This document shows, piece after piece, positions 45,355 through 54,472 of a stretch of DNA of 64,000 bases. The first letter of the stretch is position 1. Every line of letters begins with the position of its first letter. A model generated the notes under the pieces. The model saw only the letters and a program-made list of their open reading frames with translations. It was not told the origin of the DNA and ran no database searches. This stretch comes from Oscillospiraceae bacterium (GTDB lineage: Bacteria > Bacillota > Clostridia > Saccharofermentanales > Saccharofermentanaceae), in contig CADAIP010000002.1 in NCBI GenBank assembly GCA_902787975.1, positions 62,001-126,000 on the forward strand, read 5' to 3'. The position numbers and the translations under genes were made by a program.

Positions 45355-46790
45355 TATCCGATATTCTCGATAAATGCTTTATAGCCGAGATAGAGATAAT
45401 AAAGGTCTATCTTTGAGATGACTTCAACAGGTGCATGCATAGACCATACGGGAACACCCATGTCGACTACGTCCATTCCGAGCTTAGCCATAATGGCAGC
45501 AATCGTTCCGCCGCCGCCTGCATCGATTCGACCCAGTTCGCCAGTCTGCCACGGGATAGAGTTCTTCTCGAAAATATCTGTGATCTCAGCAATGAAATCG
45601 CCTGTAGCTTCAGAACATCCTGACTTGCCTCTTGCACCTGTGTACTTCTCGATCTTAAGACCATGAGACATGAATGCAGTATTATTCTTCTCGAATACAC
45701 TTGCATACTTGGGATCGTAAGCTGTAGTAACATCAGTTGAGAGCATCTTTGTAGCAGCAAGAGCCTTGCGGAACTTCAAATTATTGAACTTGTCGATACC
45801 GCCTTCAGCTTTTGCAAATACTTCCATAAGGAAATTCTCATAAAGGTTGGATGTGGCACCGGAATTGGAATAAGAACCGATCTCTTCTTTATCTGTCAGA
45901 AGACATACGCATGTCTTCCTGGGCTTTTCCTGAGCAAGAAGAGCTCTTAATGCAGGATATGCGCAAACCTTATCGTCATGTCCGTAAGCAGCGATATAAG
46001 CTCTGTCAAAACCTACATCTCTTGCGTGGGTAGCAGGAACGATCTCGATCTCAGCTGAGACGAAATCCTTTTCCTTGATGCCGTACTGCTCATAAAGGAG
46101 CTTAAGAACTCCTGCCTTGAAGATCTCTTTTGTCTTCTTATCTTCTGTGCAGGGAATGCCGCCGATGATGACATTAAGGTCTTCTGCAGGAATGAATTCA
46201 GAAGCCTTCTTTGTCATCTGCTCATTGCCAAGGTGAGGAAGAAGATCTGTGATATAGAAAACAGGATCCGTATCCTTCTCACCCACTACGATCTGATGAG
46301 CCTTACCGTCATTAGTGAATACAACACCGTGTACGCTCAAAGGGATCGTCGTCCACTGATACTTCTTGATGCCGCCATAATAATGGGTCTTGAAGTAAAC
46401 GGTATCGTTATCCTCATAGATCGGATTAGGTTTAAGGTCGAGTCTGGGTGAATCGATATGTGCACCGAGGATATTAAATCCTTCAACGGGACTCTTCTTG
46501 CCGACAACTGCAGCGGCAAAGCCCTTGCCCTTAATGCTCTGGTAAACCTTATCGCCGGGCTTTAAGGACTCTTTTGAAGCAATATCAACAAAACCCAGTT
46601 CTTCTGCAGCCTGAATGGCATTCGCAGCAAATTCGCGCTCTGTCTTTGAATTGTCGAGGAACATCTTATATTCTTCGGCAAATTCAAATGTAGCGTTCAT
46701 ATCATCTTCAGATGCTTTCTCATAAAGATTGGGAAATTCAGCGAAAAGTTCGCCTGCTTTGATTTTATTGGTTTCTTTCTTTTTAGGCAT
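45354..46790 (-). CDS. M18 family metallo-aminopeptidase
   Basis: A 478-residue aminopeptidase of the aspartyl/leucyl aminopeptidase I (M18) family. The zinc ligands and catalytic residues are in LGAHIDSPRLDLKPNP, YGHDDKVCAYPALRALL, LLTDKEEIGSYSNSGA, STDVTTAYDPKYA and the final PVWSMHAPVEVISK. It is cytosolic, for peptide turnover. It heads the long minus-strand unit down to uppP and starts behind an AGAGGTGAT-like site. Confidence 0.93.
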   Translation of the reverse strand: MPKKKETNKIKAGELFAEFPNLYEKASEDDMNATFEFAEEYKMFLDNSKTEREFAANAIQAAEELGFVDIASKESLKPGDKVYQSIKGKGFAAAVVGKKSPVEGFNILGAHIDSPRLDLKPNPIYEDNDTVYFKTHYYGGIKKYQWTTIPLSVHGVVFTNDGKAHQIVVGEKDTDPVFYITDLLPHLGNEQMTKKASEFIPAEDLNVIIGGIPCTEDKKTKEIFKAGVLKLLYEQYGIKEKDFVSAEIEIVPATHARDVGFDRAYIAAYGHDDKVCAYPALRALLAQEKPRKTCVCLLTDKEEIGSYSNSGATSNLYENFLMEVFAKAEGGIDKFNNLKFRKALAATKMLSTDVTTAYDPKYASVFEKNNTAFMSHGLKIEKYTGARGKSGCSEATGDFIAEITDIFEKNSIPWQTGELGRIDAGGGGTIAAIMAKLGMDVVDMGVPVWSMHAPVEVISKIDLYYLYLGYKAFIENIG

Positions 46791-46858
46791 AATATCACCT
46801 CTTTCTATGAACTTTATGATACCATACTTATAAATAAATTATTAAAAGAAAGATTAAT

Positions 46859-47674
46859 ATGATCACAGACGGACATAACCATACAAAGCACTTCTCTGTA
46901 GATGCAGGACAGACCATCGATGAGCTTGTGGCACAGGCAACATCCCACGGATGCAAAAGGATAGGAATTACCGAACACTATGAGATAGACTATCCTCCTG
47001 ACGGCCTCAACTGGATGTTCGAAATCAAGGAATATAACGAGACTTTCAAGACATGGCGCGATAAATTCGGTTCACAGATTGAGCTCTTAATGGGCATTGA
47101 ATTCGGTTATCAGACACATGTCGCAGAAGAGATCGATAAAACTGCAGAAACCGTGCCTTTTGACGTGGTCCTTTTAAGCAACCACCTCTTCAGAGGAAAG
47201 GACTTCTACGTTGACCGTGAATGCTACGATCTTCCGAAGAAAGATCTCCACAGAGAATATATTGGGTTAATGGCTGAAATGTGCGAAAAGTGCAATAACT
47301 TTGACGTTGCCGCGCACTACGATTACATCAACAGATATTCCCCAAACAAAGACAGCTACGTGCTTTACGAAGACTGTCCCAGGGAATTCGACAGATTTTT
47401 CGAAGCACTGATATCAAAGGAAAAAGCTCTGGAGATCAACACAAAATCTATTCAAAAGCATAAAGAAGGCGGCTTTAAAAGACACCTTCCCGACCCTGAA
47501 GTTATAAAAAGATATAAAGATATGGGCGGCAAGCTTATCTGCTTCGGCTCAGATTCACACTTCCCGGGCACATTCGGAGTTTGTTTCGATGAAGCAATAG
47601 AATACATAAAATCATTCGGGTTCAAAGAAGCGGTGTATTTCAAGCAGCATAAACCTTATTTTGAACCGCTCTAA
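46859..47674 (+). CDS. PHP-domain phosphatase, histidinol-phosphatase (HisK) type
   Basis: A 271-residue PHP metal-dependent hydrolase. Metal ligands are seen in TDGHNHTKHFS, GITEHYEID, LMGIEFGYQ, AAHYDYINRY and CFGSDSHFPGTFG. This arrangement matches histidinol phosphate phosphatase of the HisK type, which finishes histidine synthesis in many Bacillota, but no his genes are near, so a different phosphoester is possible. It is a single gene with a weak ribosome binding site (AAAGAAAG) and a strong terminator. Confidence 0.85.
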   Translation: MITDGHNHTKHFSVDAGQTIDELVAQATSHGCKRIGITEHYEIDYPPDGLNWMFEIKEYNETFKTWRDKFGSQIELLMGIEFGYQTHVAEEIDKTAETVPFDVVLLSNHLFRGKDFYVDRECYDLPKKDLHREYIGLMAEMCEKCNNFDVAAHYDYINRYSPNKDSYVLYEDCPREFDRFFEALISKEKALEINTKSIQKHKEGGFKRHLPDPEVIKRYKDMGGKLICFGSDSHFPGTFGVCFDEAIEYIKSFGFKEAVYFKQHKPYFEPL

Positions 47675-47699
47675 TAACCGGACATTAACACATAAAAAA

Positions 47700-47733
47700 C
47701 GGGGTGCTATAGATCTTAGCACCCCGTATTTTT
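47700..47733. terminator. Bidirectional terminator between the PHP phosphatase and the cyclase gene
   Basis: CGGGGTGCTA (47700-47709) and TAGCACCCCG (47717-47726) form a perfect 10-bp stem. On the plus strand TATTTTTTT follows; on the minus strand TTTTTTATG follows. It lies between the convergent stops at 47674 and 47734. Confidence 0.92.
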
Positions 47734-50553
47734 TTACTTTCTTACAAACCTGAAAACGTTACCCTTATCGTCATCAGACATGTTACGAATGTAATCCAGG
47801 TACAAGTCAGTTACATAATCGTTCCTGCCGGAATAATTCAACTGCTGTAATGCTGCAACGGCTTCGTCTCTCCTGCCGAGGGAGAAAAGCCTGATAGCTT
47901 CCCTCAAATCCTTATTGTTTGCAGAACGCTGGGGCCTTATCGTGTCAGGGAGACAGTCAAGGACTTCATAAAGTGCAGTAACTTCGTTAACACCTGCTAC
48001 CTGTACAATACCGAGATATCTGAGGTCGAGCGAATCAGGATCTGCCATTCTGTCGATCGTATCTTTGGATACGAGCATTGCGGTCTTGTACTGCTTTGTA
48101 AGAGACTCAAGTCTGGAACTCATGTTAACCGTCTCGGAAATAACGGTTCCTGACAGTCTCTCCTCCTCACCTACGATACCGACCATGGCCATACCGGTAT
48201 GAATACCGATACCGATATTGATGTCACTTACCTTCAGTTCTTCGGCAGTCTTGGGATCGAGGACGATAGTCTTATAAAGCTCGATACCGCATCTTATTGC
48301 ATCATCAGGCTTCTCGAAAAGTCCCATTACGGCATCACCGATATACTTGTCGACAAATCCGTTATTATTTCTTACGATAGGTCCCATCTTTCCGTAAATG
48401 ACATTTGCGAAAGCAAAGTTTTCTTTTGCGGTCATCATCTCGGAATTGATCGAGAAACCTCTGATATCACAGAACAATACCGTAAGCTCGCAGCTCTTGG
48501 CATCACCCAGGGCAAGATCCGTAAAGTTCTCTTTTCCAAGCAATTCCCTGAATTTTTCAGGAACGAATTTATAGTAGAACTTTTCTGTCTCATCCTTTTC
48601 ATCAAAGAGTTTCTCAAGATTCTGACCCATCTCGTTAACTTCATTACAGATCTGACCAAGCTCGTCTTTGGACCTGTAATTAACTCTTGCAGACAGATTA
48701 CCGTTAGAGATCTGCTTAACGGCATTGGAAGCTTTCTTAATTACGCGCATCGTATTAAATGATGTCAGGACAATAAGACCCGTCAGCGCAACGATGATAA
48801 GGAAAGCACAGGCAATAACAGAAACTAAGATGTTTTCCCTCTGGGCAAGAAGATAAGCACTGTCCGTACTGACCATAAGATAATATCTTCCGCTGTTGTC
48901 TTTATCATTGATCTGACTGAAAACAGATATTCTGGAAGAATTAGTATTATCGTCAAATATAGACATCACAGTATCTGAAACGTATGCATTGCCGGAACCC
49001 TCAAGGTCAGTGAACATATCATAACTGAACACCTGGAGCGGCATGTAATAATAGTCATCAGAAGCAACCTCTAATATGTAATCATCACTTGCCCTGTAAA
49101 CAACGGTAAACACATAATCATTGCTCCAGTTACCTGAGTCGCCTGAACAGAGTTGGTCAAACTTTTCTCTTAATTCAGCATAACGCATTCCGGTATTATC
49201 ATTAGCGGTCATAAGATCGGAAAAATCGAAACCTTCAAATTCTTTTTTAGCAAGATCGCAAACTAATGAAAGCTCCCTGTTGGTATTTATCCTAATCTGT
49301 TCATCAAAATGGTCGTATGCATATACTGAAACCGCGATCGTCAAAAAGATAATTACAGGAAGAATTAATATCAAATGCTTATAAAGAAGTGTCTTTTTAC
49401 GGACAATGAGATTAATAACGATTGCTATAAGAACAAACATCAGAACAGTCTCAATTATAAGGTAAAAGTACATCAGAGCTGTCGGCTTGAAAGTAATTAC
49501 AGGTTCATCAACTTCAAGTCTACCATCCGTATATGTCAGCATTCCGTTTTCGAGACATACTATCAAGGTATCGGAATCAGATCCGTTTAATCGGCAGGAA
49601 TCAAGAGCGACTATATAACCGAGTCCCGGATCCAGTTCGAATACAGGTACTGCTTCCCCGTTTTCGAGCACATATACATTAAAAAGATTATCTGTATCAG
49701 TAAAATACAGCTTGCCATCAGCTATCGTAGCCAGATTAAAAAACGGATGATCATATTCGCCTTCCGCATTGATATCAAAATGATAGATGCTCTCCCCTAA
49801 AGGTTCATTGAAACCTGTCTGATAAACATTACCGTCACTTCTGAGGAAAATAAACGAACCATCAACGGGAATGACATAAGATGTAAAAGTACCATTTACA
49901 TCATTAGGATAACAATCGCTGATGGTAAGTGCTTGGGTCCTGGTATCAATTGAGTAAAGACGGACGCCTTCCTCATTATTGACAGCAAAAGTAACAGTAT
50001 CGTTATAGTAATGGAGATTACTGAGCATAGTCTGTCTGAACCTGGACTCTTCGCCATAATCGATTTCACAAACTTCACCCAGATATTCAAATTCGTCAGA
50101 CATTCTGACAATGGACTCATATGAGATTATAGAATTATCTTCATCGTAATAAGATCTGACTCCATAAATGACATCGTCATCGGTAATTACAAGATTTGAC
50201 GGGAAAAAGTAATCATCTTCAGCTATATCAACATTCACCTGGTTTATGTTGGAAAACAATGTCTCACCTGTGTTGAAGTCAATAGTAGCTTCCATATCCG
50301 GAGTGGCAAAACAGTTAACAACCACTTTGCCTTTATTGTTGATCGAGAAAGAATCAGGACTATTGAGATAGAACTCTTTCAAAAAGCCGTCGTCAGTCTC
50401 GTTGCGGATACCCTTGGTAAAAGGTTCTAAACCGGGATTAAAAGAAGGTATGAGTATAATAGCAAAGATAACAACGGCAGCTACAACGAACCACCATGCT
50501 TTGCCGAATATCTTGAGAAAAATGTCTTTGATTTTCTTAAATACTTTCTTCAT
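47734..50553 (-). CDS. Membrane sensor class III nucleotidyl cyclase with propeller-like and HAMP domains
   Basis: A 939-residue signalling protein. An N-terminal span (about 18-38) is followed by an extracytoplasmic region of about 310 residues with repeated short strands (DGSFIFLRSDGNVYQTG, DGKLYFTDTDNLFNVYV) that reads like a beta-propeller, two spans (about 355-405), a second extracytoplasmic Cache-like region, a fourth span (about 575-600), HAMP, and the cyclase domain. The two metal aspartates are Asp696 (LFCDIRGF) and Asp740 (YIGDAVMG); Lys736 fits adenine recognition; VNMSSRLE provides the Asn and Arg of catalysis. So it should make cAMP (or cGMP) in response to an external cue. It overlaps the acyltransferase by ATGA. 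Confidence 0.9.
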   Translation of the reverse strand: MKKVFKKIKDIFLKIFGKAWWFVVAAVVIFAIILIPSFNPGLEPFTKGIRNETDDGFLKEFYLNSPDSFSINNKGKVVVNCFATPDMEATIDFNTGETLFSNINQVNVDIAEDDYFFPSNLVITDDDVIYGVRSYYDEDNSIISYESIVRMSDEFEYLGEVCEIDYGEESRFRQTMLSNLHYYNDTVTFAVNNEEGVRLYSIDTRTQALTISDCYPNDVNGTFTSYVIPVDGSFIFLRSDGNVYQTGFNEPLGESIYHFDINAEGEYDHPFFNLATIADGKLYFTDTDNLFNVYVLENGEAVPVFELDPGLGYIVALDSCRLNGSDSDTLIVCLENGMLTYTDGRLEVDEPVITFKPTALMYFYLIIETVLMFVLIAIVINLIVRKKTLLYKHLILILPVIIFLTIAVSVYAYDHFDEQIRINTNRELSLVCDLAKKEFEGFDFSDLMTANDNTGMRYAELREKFDQLCSGDSGNWSNDYVFTVVYRASDDYILEVASDDYYYMPLQVFSYDMFTDLEGSGNAYVSDTVMSIFDDNTNSSRISVFSQINDKDNSGRYYLMVSTDSAYLLAQRENILVSVIACAFLIIVALTGLIVLTSFNTMRVIKKASNAVKQISNGNLSARVNYRSKDELGQICNEVNEMGQNLEKLFDEKDETEKFYYKFVPEKFRELLGKENFTDLALGDAKSCELTVLFCDIRGFSINSEMMTAKENFAFANVIYGKMGPIVRNNNGFVDKYIGDAVMGLFEKPDDAIRCGIELYKTIVLDPKTAEELKVSDINIGIGIHTGMAMVGIVGEEERLSGTVISETVNMSSRLESLTKQYKTAMLVSKDTIDRMADPDSLDLRYLGIVQVAGVNEVTALYEVLDCLPDTIRPQRSANNKDLREAIRLFSLGRRDEAVAALQQLNYSGRNDYVTDLYLDYIRNMSDDDKGNVFRFVRK

Positions 50554-51617
50554 ACGTCACCTTTTATCTTTTTTGTCCTGCTAAACGCATTAACAATAAT
50601 ACTCTTCACTTTATCAATAACAGAGTCAATGACCCAAGCCAGGACAAGACTCACGGAGAATACACAAATGAAAAGGAAATACTTGGATTGGATATTTAAC
50701 TGCGCTATAACAAAGTTGTTCAGAAGATAAACAGTAAAAGCATGTTTTCCGACGAAAACCAGCGCCTTGGACTGAAGAAATTTTCCGATAAACCCATCAG
50801 GATATAAAGCAACAAGCAAAACCAGAAGACTCATAAAGAATCCGACGACAAAGATCAGGTTCCAGCCGATATAATATTCTGCCAGACTCGGATCGAAAAG
50901 CTTAAGAACATCACTGGATGTTACTATTACCAAAAGGAAAATAAACAATACCAGCAACTGCCCTAATACAGGATGTTTTCTGAAAGACGATGCCTTCTTC
51001 TCATCAGTACGGATAAACCTGAAAATATATCCGGCAGCGATACCGAGCATCAGCTGATCAAGTCTGATATCGAACATGTCGGAACCAAGATAAAAAAGCC
51101 TGATAAGTGCCGATAGAGAAATGAAGATACAGGCACAAACCAGATCGTTTCTTAGGAATTTTATCTTCTTTGCAAGCAAAAGTAAGAAGAAGAAAATAAA
51201 TGGAATGATATACATGAGCCAGAAATAAGCAAATACAAACCACAAATGCTCATGTATATCTCCGATATAGAGAAGTTTCAGGAAAACATCTTTTTCAATT
51301 ACATTAAATCCTGTCTGGAGAAACAAAATTAGAAGCACAATATAATAAGCTGGCAGGATACGCAATGCTCTCGACTTATAGAACTTCAATATACTCCATA
51401 TGGACAGAAAACGTTGTTCATAGGCATCTTTGAACGGGTTGATCAGTAAGAAACCTGAAAGAGCAAAGAAAATGGCATTAGCCACTCCTCCCTGATTCAT
51501 GATGTAGCAATGACTAAGAACAACGGTGATAATGGCAATTCCACGTAATCCGTCAAATTGAACCAGACGATTTGAAGGTTGAGTATTAACAGCTGCTTTC
51601 TCTGTATTATTTCTCAT
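50550..51617 (-). CDS. Acyltransferase 3 family membrane protein
   Basis: A 355-residue polytopic protein with about ten spans. FDGLRGIAIITVVLSHCYI carries the conserved Arg and catalytic His of acyltransferase-3 proteins (OafA/NolL type), and FFALSGFLLINPFKDAY is the second signature. Such enzymes O-acetylate wall polysaccharides, peptidoglycan or lipids. The start ATG overlaps prfB by 11 bases, the stop overlaps the cyclase by 4. The acceptor is unknown. Confidence 0.88.
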   Translation of the reverse strand: MRNNTEKAAVNTQPSNRLVQFDGLRGIAIITVVLSHCYIMNQGGVANAIFFALSGFLLINPFKDAYEQRFLSIWSILKFYKSRALRILPAYYIVLLILFLQTGFNVIEKDVFLKLLYIGDIHEHLWFVFAYFWLMYIIPFIFFFLLLLAKKIKFLRNDLVCACIFISLSALIRLFYLGSDMFDIRLDQLMLGIAAGYIFRFIRTDEKKASSFRKHPVLGQLLVLFIFLLVIVTSSDVLKLFDPSLAEYYIGWNLIFVVGFFMSLLVLLVALYPDGFIGKFLQSKALVFVGKHAFTVYLLNNFVIAQLNIQSKYFLFICVFSVSLVLAWVIDSVIDKVKSIIVNAFSRTKKIKGDV

Positions 51618-52722
51618 TCTTCATGCCTGACAGATAAGCATTGATGAATCCGTCAAGATTACCATCCATAACGGAATCAACATCAACTTCCTCATAGCCT
51701 GTTCTATTATCCTTAACCAGAGTATAAGGACAGAAAACATAGGATCTGATCTGTGAACCCCAGGCAATCTCCATCTGATTACCCTTAAGGTCTTCGATCT
51801 TCTCCATCTCTGAAGCTCTGGCAAGAGCGAAAAGCTTGGCCTTGAGCATTCTTAAGCATGTCTCTTTATTCTGAAGCTGTGATCTTTCTGCCTGGCAGGA
51901 AACGACAATTCCTGTAGGATTATGAGTCATACGGACAGCCGTATCTGTCTTATTGATGTGCTGACCTCCCTTACCGGTAGCACGGTATGTATCTACGCGG
52001 ACTTCAGACATATCAATCTTGATATCATCTTCAGTCTTTTGGTCAAGTTCAGGAATAACTTCGCAGGAAGCAAAAGAAGTGTGTCTTCTGCCTGCGGCAT
52101 CGAAAGGCGAAATACGAACGAGTCTGTGAACACCAAGTTCTGATCTGAGGAAGCCGTATGCATTCTCCCCCTTTATCATTACGGATACAGACTGAATACC
52201 GGCAGTATCGCCTTCAACGAAATCAAGCTCTTCTACTGCAAAACCGTGGTTCTCAGCCCATCTGGTATACATTCTGTAAAGCATTGAACACCAGTCCATG
52301 GCTTCAGTTCCACCGGCACCGGCATGAAGAGTGATAGTAGCGTTATTGGCATCGTAAGGACCGGTAAGAAGAGTCTCAAGACGCATCTTTTCAAAATCTT
52401 CCTTGAATTTGGAAGTTGATGCCTTGAGTTCTTCAAGCGAATCAATATCCTCTTCTTCATTTGCAAGCTCGCAAAGCGCCAAAAGGTCTTCCCTCTCAGC
52501 TACAAGAGCGTTATAGCTTTCTACTTTCTTCTTAAGCCTGCCCAATGTCTGCTGGATCTCTGTTGCTTTCTCAACATTGTTCCAGAAATCAGGCTCCTGC
52601 ATACGGTTTTCGAATTCGCTTATCTGATCAGATACGCGGTCAATGTGAAGAGCATCCTTAAGCTCTGATACAGGCACTTCGTAAGATTCAAGATCGAGTC
52701 TTATATTGTCAAATTCAAGCAT
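51607..52722 (-). CDS. prfB: Peptide chain release factor 2
   Basis: A 371-residue RF2 that releases peptides at UGA and UAA. The stop-codon recognition motif SPF is in LVRISPFDAAGRRHTSF, and the GGQ of peptide hydrolysis in ATGKGGQHINKTDTAVR. The N-terminus LKDALHIDRVSDQISEFE is continuous: the UGA frameshift present in most bacterial prfB genes near codon 26 is absent. It is 3 bases after the aminotransferase stop. Confidence 0.97.
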   Translation of the reverse strand: MLEFDNIRLDLESYEVPVSELKDALHIDRVSDQISEFENRMQEPDFWNNVEKATEIQQTLGRLKKKVESYNALVAEREDLLALCELANEEEDIDSLEELKASTSKFKEDFEKMRLETLLTGPYDANNATITLHAGAGGTEAMDWCSMLYRMYTRWAENHGFAVEELDFVEGDTAGIQSVSVMIKGENAYGFLRSELGVHRLVRISPFDAAGRRHTSFASCEVIPELDQKTEDDIKIDMSEVRVDTYRATGKGGQHINKTDTAVRMTHNPTGIVVSCQAERSQLQNKETCLRMLKAKLFALARASEMEKIEDLKGNQMEIAWGSQIRSYVFCPYTLVKDNRTGYEEVDVDSVMDGNLDGFINAYLSGMKNEK

Positions 52723-52725
52723 TAA

Positions 52726-53910
52726 TTACCTCTTATGTTCTTCAACAAATTCTTTTACAAGTTTCATAGCTTCCTTGATGTCTTCCAAAGAAGCAGCATA
52801 ACTGATACGGACAAAGCCTTCACCGCACTTACCGAAAGCGTTGCCGGGAACTATGGCAACGTGCTTTTCGAGGAGGAGCTTCTCACAGAATTCCTCGGAT
52901 GTCATACCAGTGCTCTTGATACACGGGAAAGCATAGAATGCACCGTAAGGAGTAAAGCAATCGAGTCCGGCATCTTTCAATCCCTGTACGATTATCCTTC
53001 TTCTGTGATTATATTCATCACGCATCTTCTTTATCTCATTATCTGCATTCATAGCAGCTTCGATAACAGCCAGCTGTGATGTTGAAGGTGCACACATAAT
53101 GCAGTACTGGTGGATCTTTACCATCGGTGAGATAAGTTCCTTAGGTCCTGCAAGGTATCCTACTCTGAAACCCGTCATGGCATAAGACTTCGAAAAGCCG
53201 TTAACCATGACAACCCTGTCTCTTAACTCGGCAAACTGCGTAAGAGATGCGGGCTTGCCGTCAAGATAGTTAAGCTCGCAGTAAAGCTCATCTGAAAGGA
53301 CTATAACTTCAGGATGTCTCATGAGAACATCCTTGATTTTTGCCCAGTCTTCAAGAGTCATAATGGCTCCCGTAGGATTATTGGGATAACCGACGATAAC
53401 ATACTTTGTTTTATCAGTTATAGCAGCCTCAAGTTCTTCAGGCATGAGCTTATAGTTATTCTCAGGCTTTGTCTCAACGATAACAGGTATTCCGTGAGCA
53501 AACTCAACTGTCGCTTTATATGCTACAAAGCAGGGTTCTACGATGATGACTTCATCACCGGGATTGATAAGTGCGCGTGCAGCAAGATCCAATCCCTCTG
53601 AACCGCCTACAGTAATAAAGATCTCAGATTTAGCGTCATAAGATACACCATATCTTCTCTTAAGATAATCTGCGATAGCAATTCTGGAATCAATGTATCC
53701 GGAATTAGGTGAATAATGAGTATAGCCATCGATAATGGAATTGATGGCAGCTTCTCTGATCGTCCAGGGAGTAACAAAGTCAGGTTCACCAATTGAAAGT
53801 GATATTACATGACCCTTCATCTCATTGGCAAGATCAAAGAACTTCCTTATAGCAGAAGGCGGAACAGCCTGAACAGCTTTGGAGATCTTGGAATCGTAAT
53901 CAAAACTCAT
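52726..53910 (-). CDS. Class I/II aminotransferase (aspartate aminotransferase-like)
   Basis: A 394-residue PLP enzyme of fold type I. Motifs: SIGEPDFVTPWTIRE (substrate loop), VTVGGSEGLDLAARAL, VGYPNNPTGAIMT (PLP-ring Asn), VLSDELYCELNY (Asp and Tyr for PLP) and the Schiff-base lysine in VMVNGFSKSYAMTGFRVGYLAGP. The closest group is aspartate/aromatic aminotransferases of Bacillota, often paired with an AsnC/Lrp regulator as here: the upstream lrp-like gene overlaps it by ATGA. Amino acid preference is not certain. Confidence 0.92.
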   Translation of the reverse strand: MSFDYDSKISKAVQAVPPSAIRKFFDLANEMKGHVISLSIGEPDFVTPWTIREAAINSIIDGYTHYSPNSGYIDSRIAIADYLKRRYGVSYDAKSEIFITVGGSEGLDLAARALINPGDEVIIVEPCFVAYKATVEFAHGIPVIVETKPENNYKLMPEELEAAITDKTKYVIVGYPNNPTGAIMTLEDWAKIKDVLMRHPEVIVLSDELYCELNYLDGKPASLTQFAELRDRVVMVNGFSKSYAMTGFRVGYLAGPKELISPMVKIHQYCIMCAPSTSQLAVIEAAMNADNEIKKMRDEYNHRRRIIVQGLKDAGLDCFTPYGAFYAFPCIKSTGMTSEEFCEKLLLEKHVAIVPGNAFGKCGEGFVRISYAASLEDIKEAMKLVKEFVEEHKR

Positions 53911-54395
53911 AAGATGATTGCCTGCCTGTCGTCAGAATTCGGATTATCGTAGATTATACCATTAGCCTTATATTTCTTAAGGATAAAGTGTGTTGTCGTG
54001 GAGAGGACACCTTCCATAGTAGCGATCTTCTCAGTAACGAATGTGGCGATATCCCTGAGTGTTCTGTCCTCATAAATGATCATGAGATCAAATCCGCCGC
54101 TCATGAGATAGCATGCTGTAACCTTGTCATACTTGCTTAAGAGCTGTGCAATATGGTCATAACCCTTATTCTTAACGGGTGTGATCCTTACTTCGATCAT
54201 ACCGATGCAGTTGTCGGGTGCCTGCTTTTCCCAGTTGATAATGGTGTTATAGCCTAAAATGATGTTCTCATCCTTAAGGCGCTTGATTTCGGCTTCCACA
54301 TCCGCGGCGGTTGTACCGAGCATAACGGCAATCTCTTCAGAAGAAAGTCTTGCGTTGTTTTCAATAAGTCTTAAAAGCTCTAAATCGTCTATCAT
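53907..54395 (-). CDS. Lrp/AsnC family transcriptional regulator
   Basis: A 162-residue regulator with an N-terminal helix-turn-helix (LLRLIENNARLSSEEIAVMLG) and a C-terminal ligand-binding RAM domain (about 70-150, with MIEVRITPVKNKGYD, ACYLMSGGFDLMIIYE and the end LKKYKANGIIY). It is coupled by a four-base overlap to the aminotransferase, so it probably controls that operon in response to an amino acid. The start has an AAAGGAG site. Confidence 0.93.
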   Translation of the reverse strand: MIDDLELLRLIENNARLSSEEIAVMLGTTAADVEAEIKRLKDENIILGYNTIINWEKQAPDNCIGMIEVRITPVKNKGYDHIAQLLSKYDKVTACYLMSGGFDLMIIYEDRTLRDIATFVTEKIATMEGVLSTTTHFILKKYKANGIIYDNPNSDDRQAIIL

Positions 54396-54423
54396 GTGGA
54401 AACTCCTTTTCTATATATTACAA

Positions 54424-54452
54424 AATCTCCCGCAACAAAATTGCGGGAGATT
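54424..54452 (-). terminator. Terminator of the malic enzyme gene
   Basis: AATCTCCCGCAA (54424-54435) and TTGCGGGAGATT (54441-54452) form a perfect 12-bp stem with a five-base loop. On the minus strand TTGTAATATATAG follows, only weakly T-rich. It is 20 bases past the malic enzyme stop and precedes the Lrp gene. Confidence 0.8.
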
Positions 54453-54472
54453 GTTGCTTTAATTCAGTTTAT

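Noticed and set aside
48199..48762. 187-codon plus-strand frame opposite the nucleotidyl cyclase
   Set aside because: Antisense to the catalytic and HAMP domains, whose motifs are clear on the minus strand.
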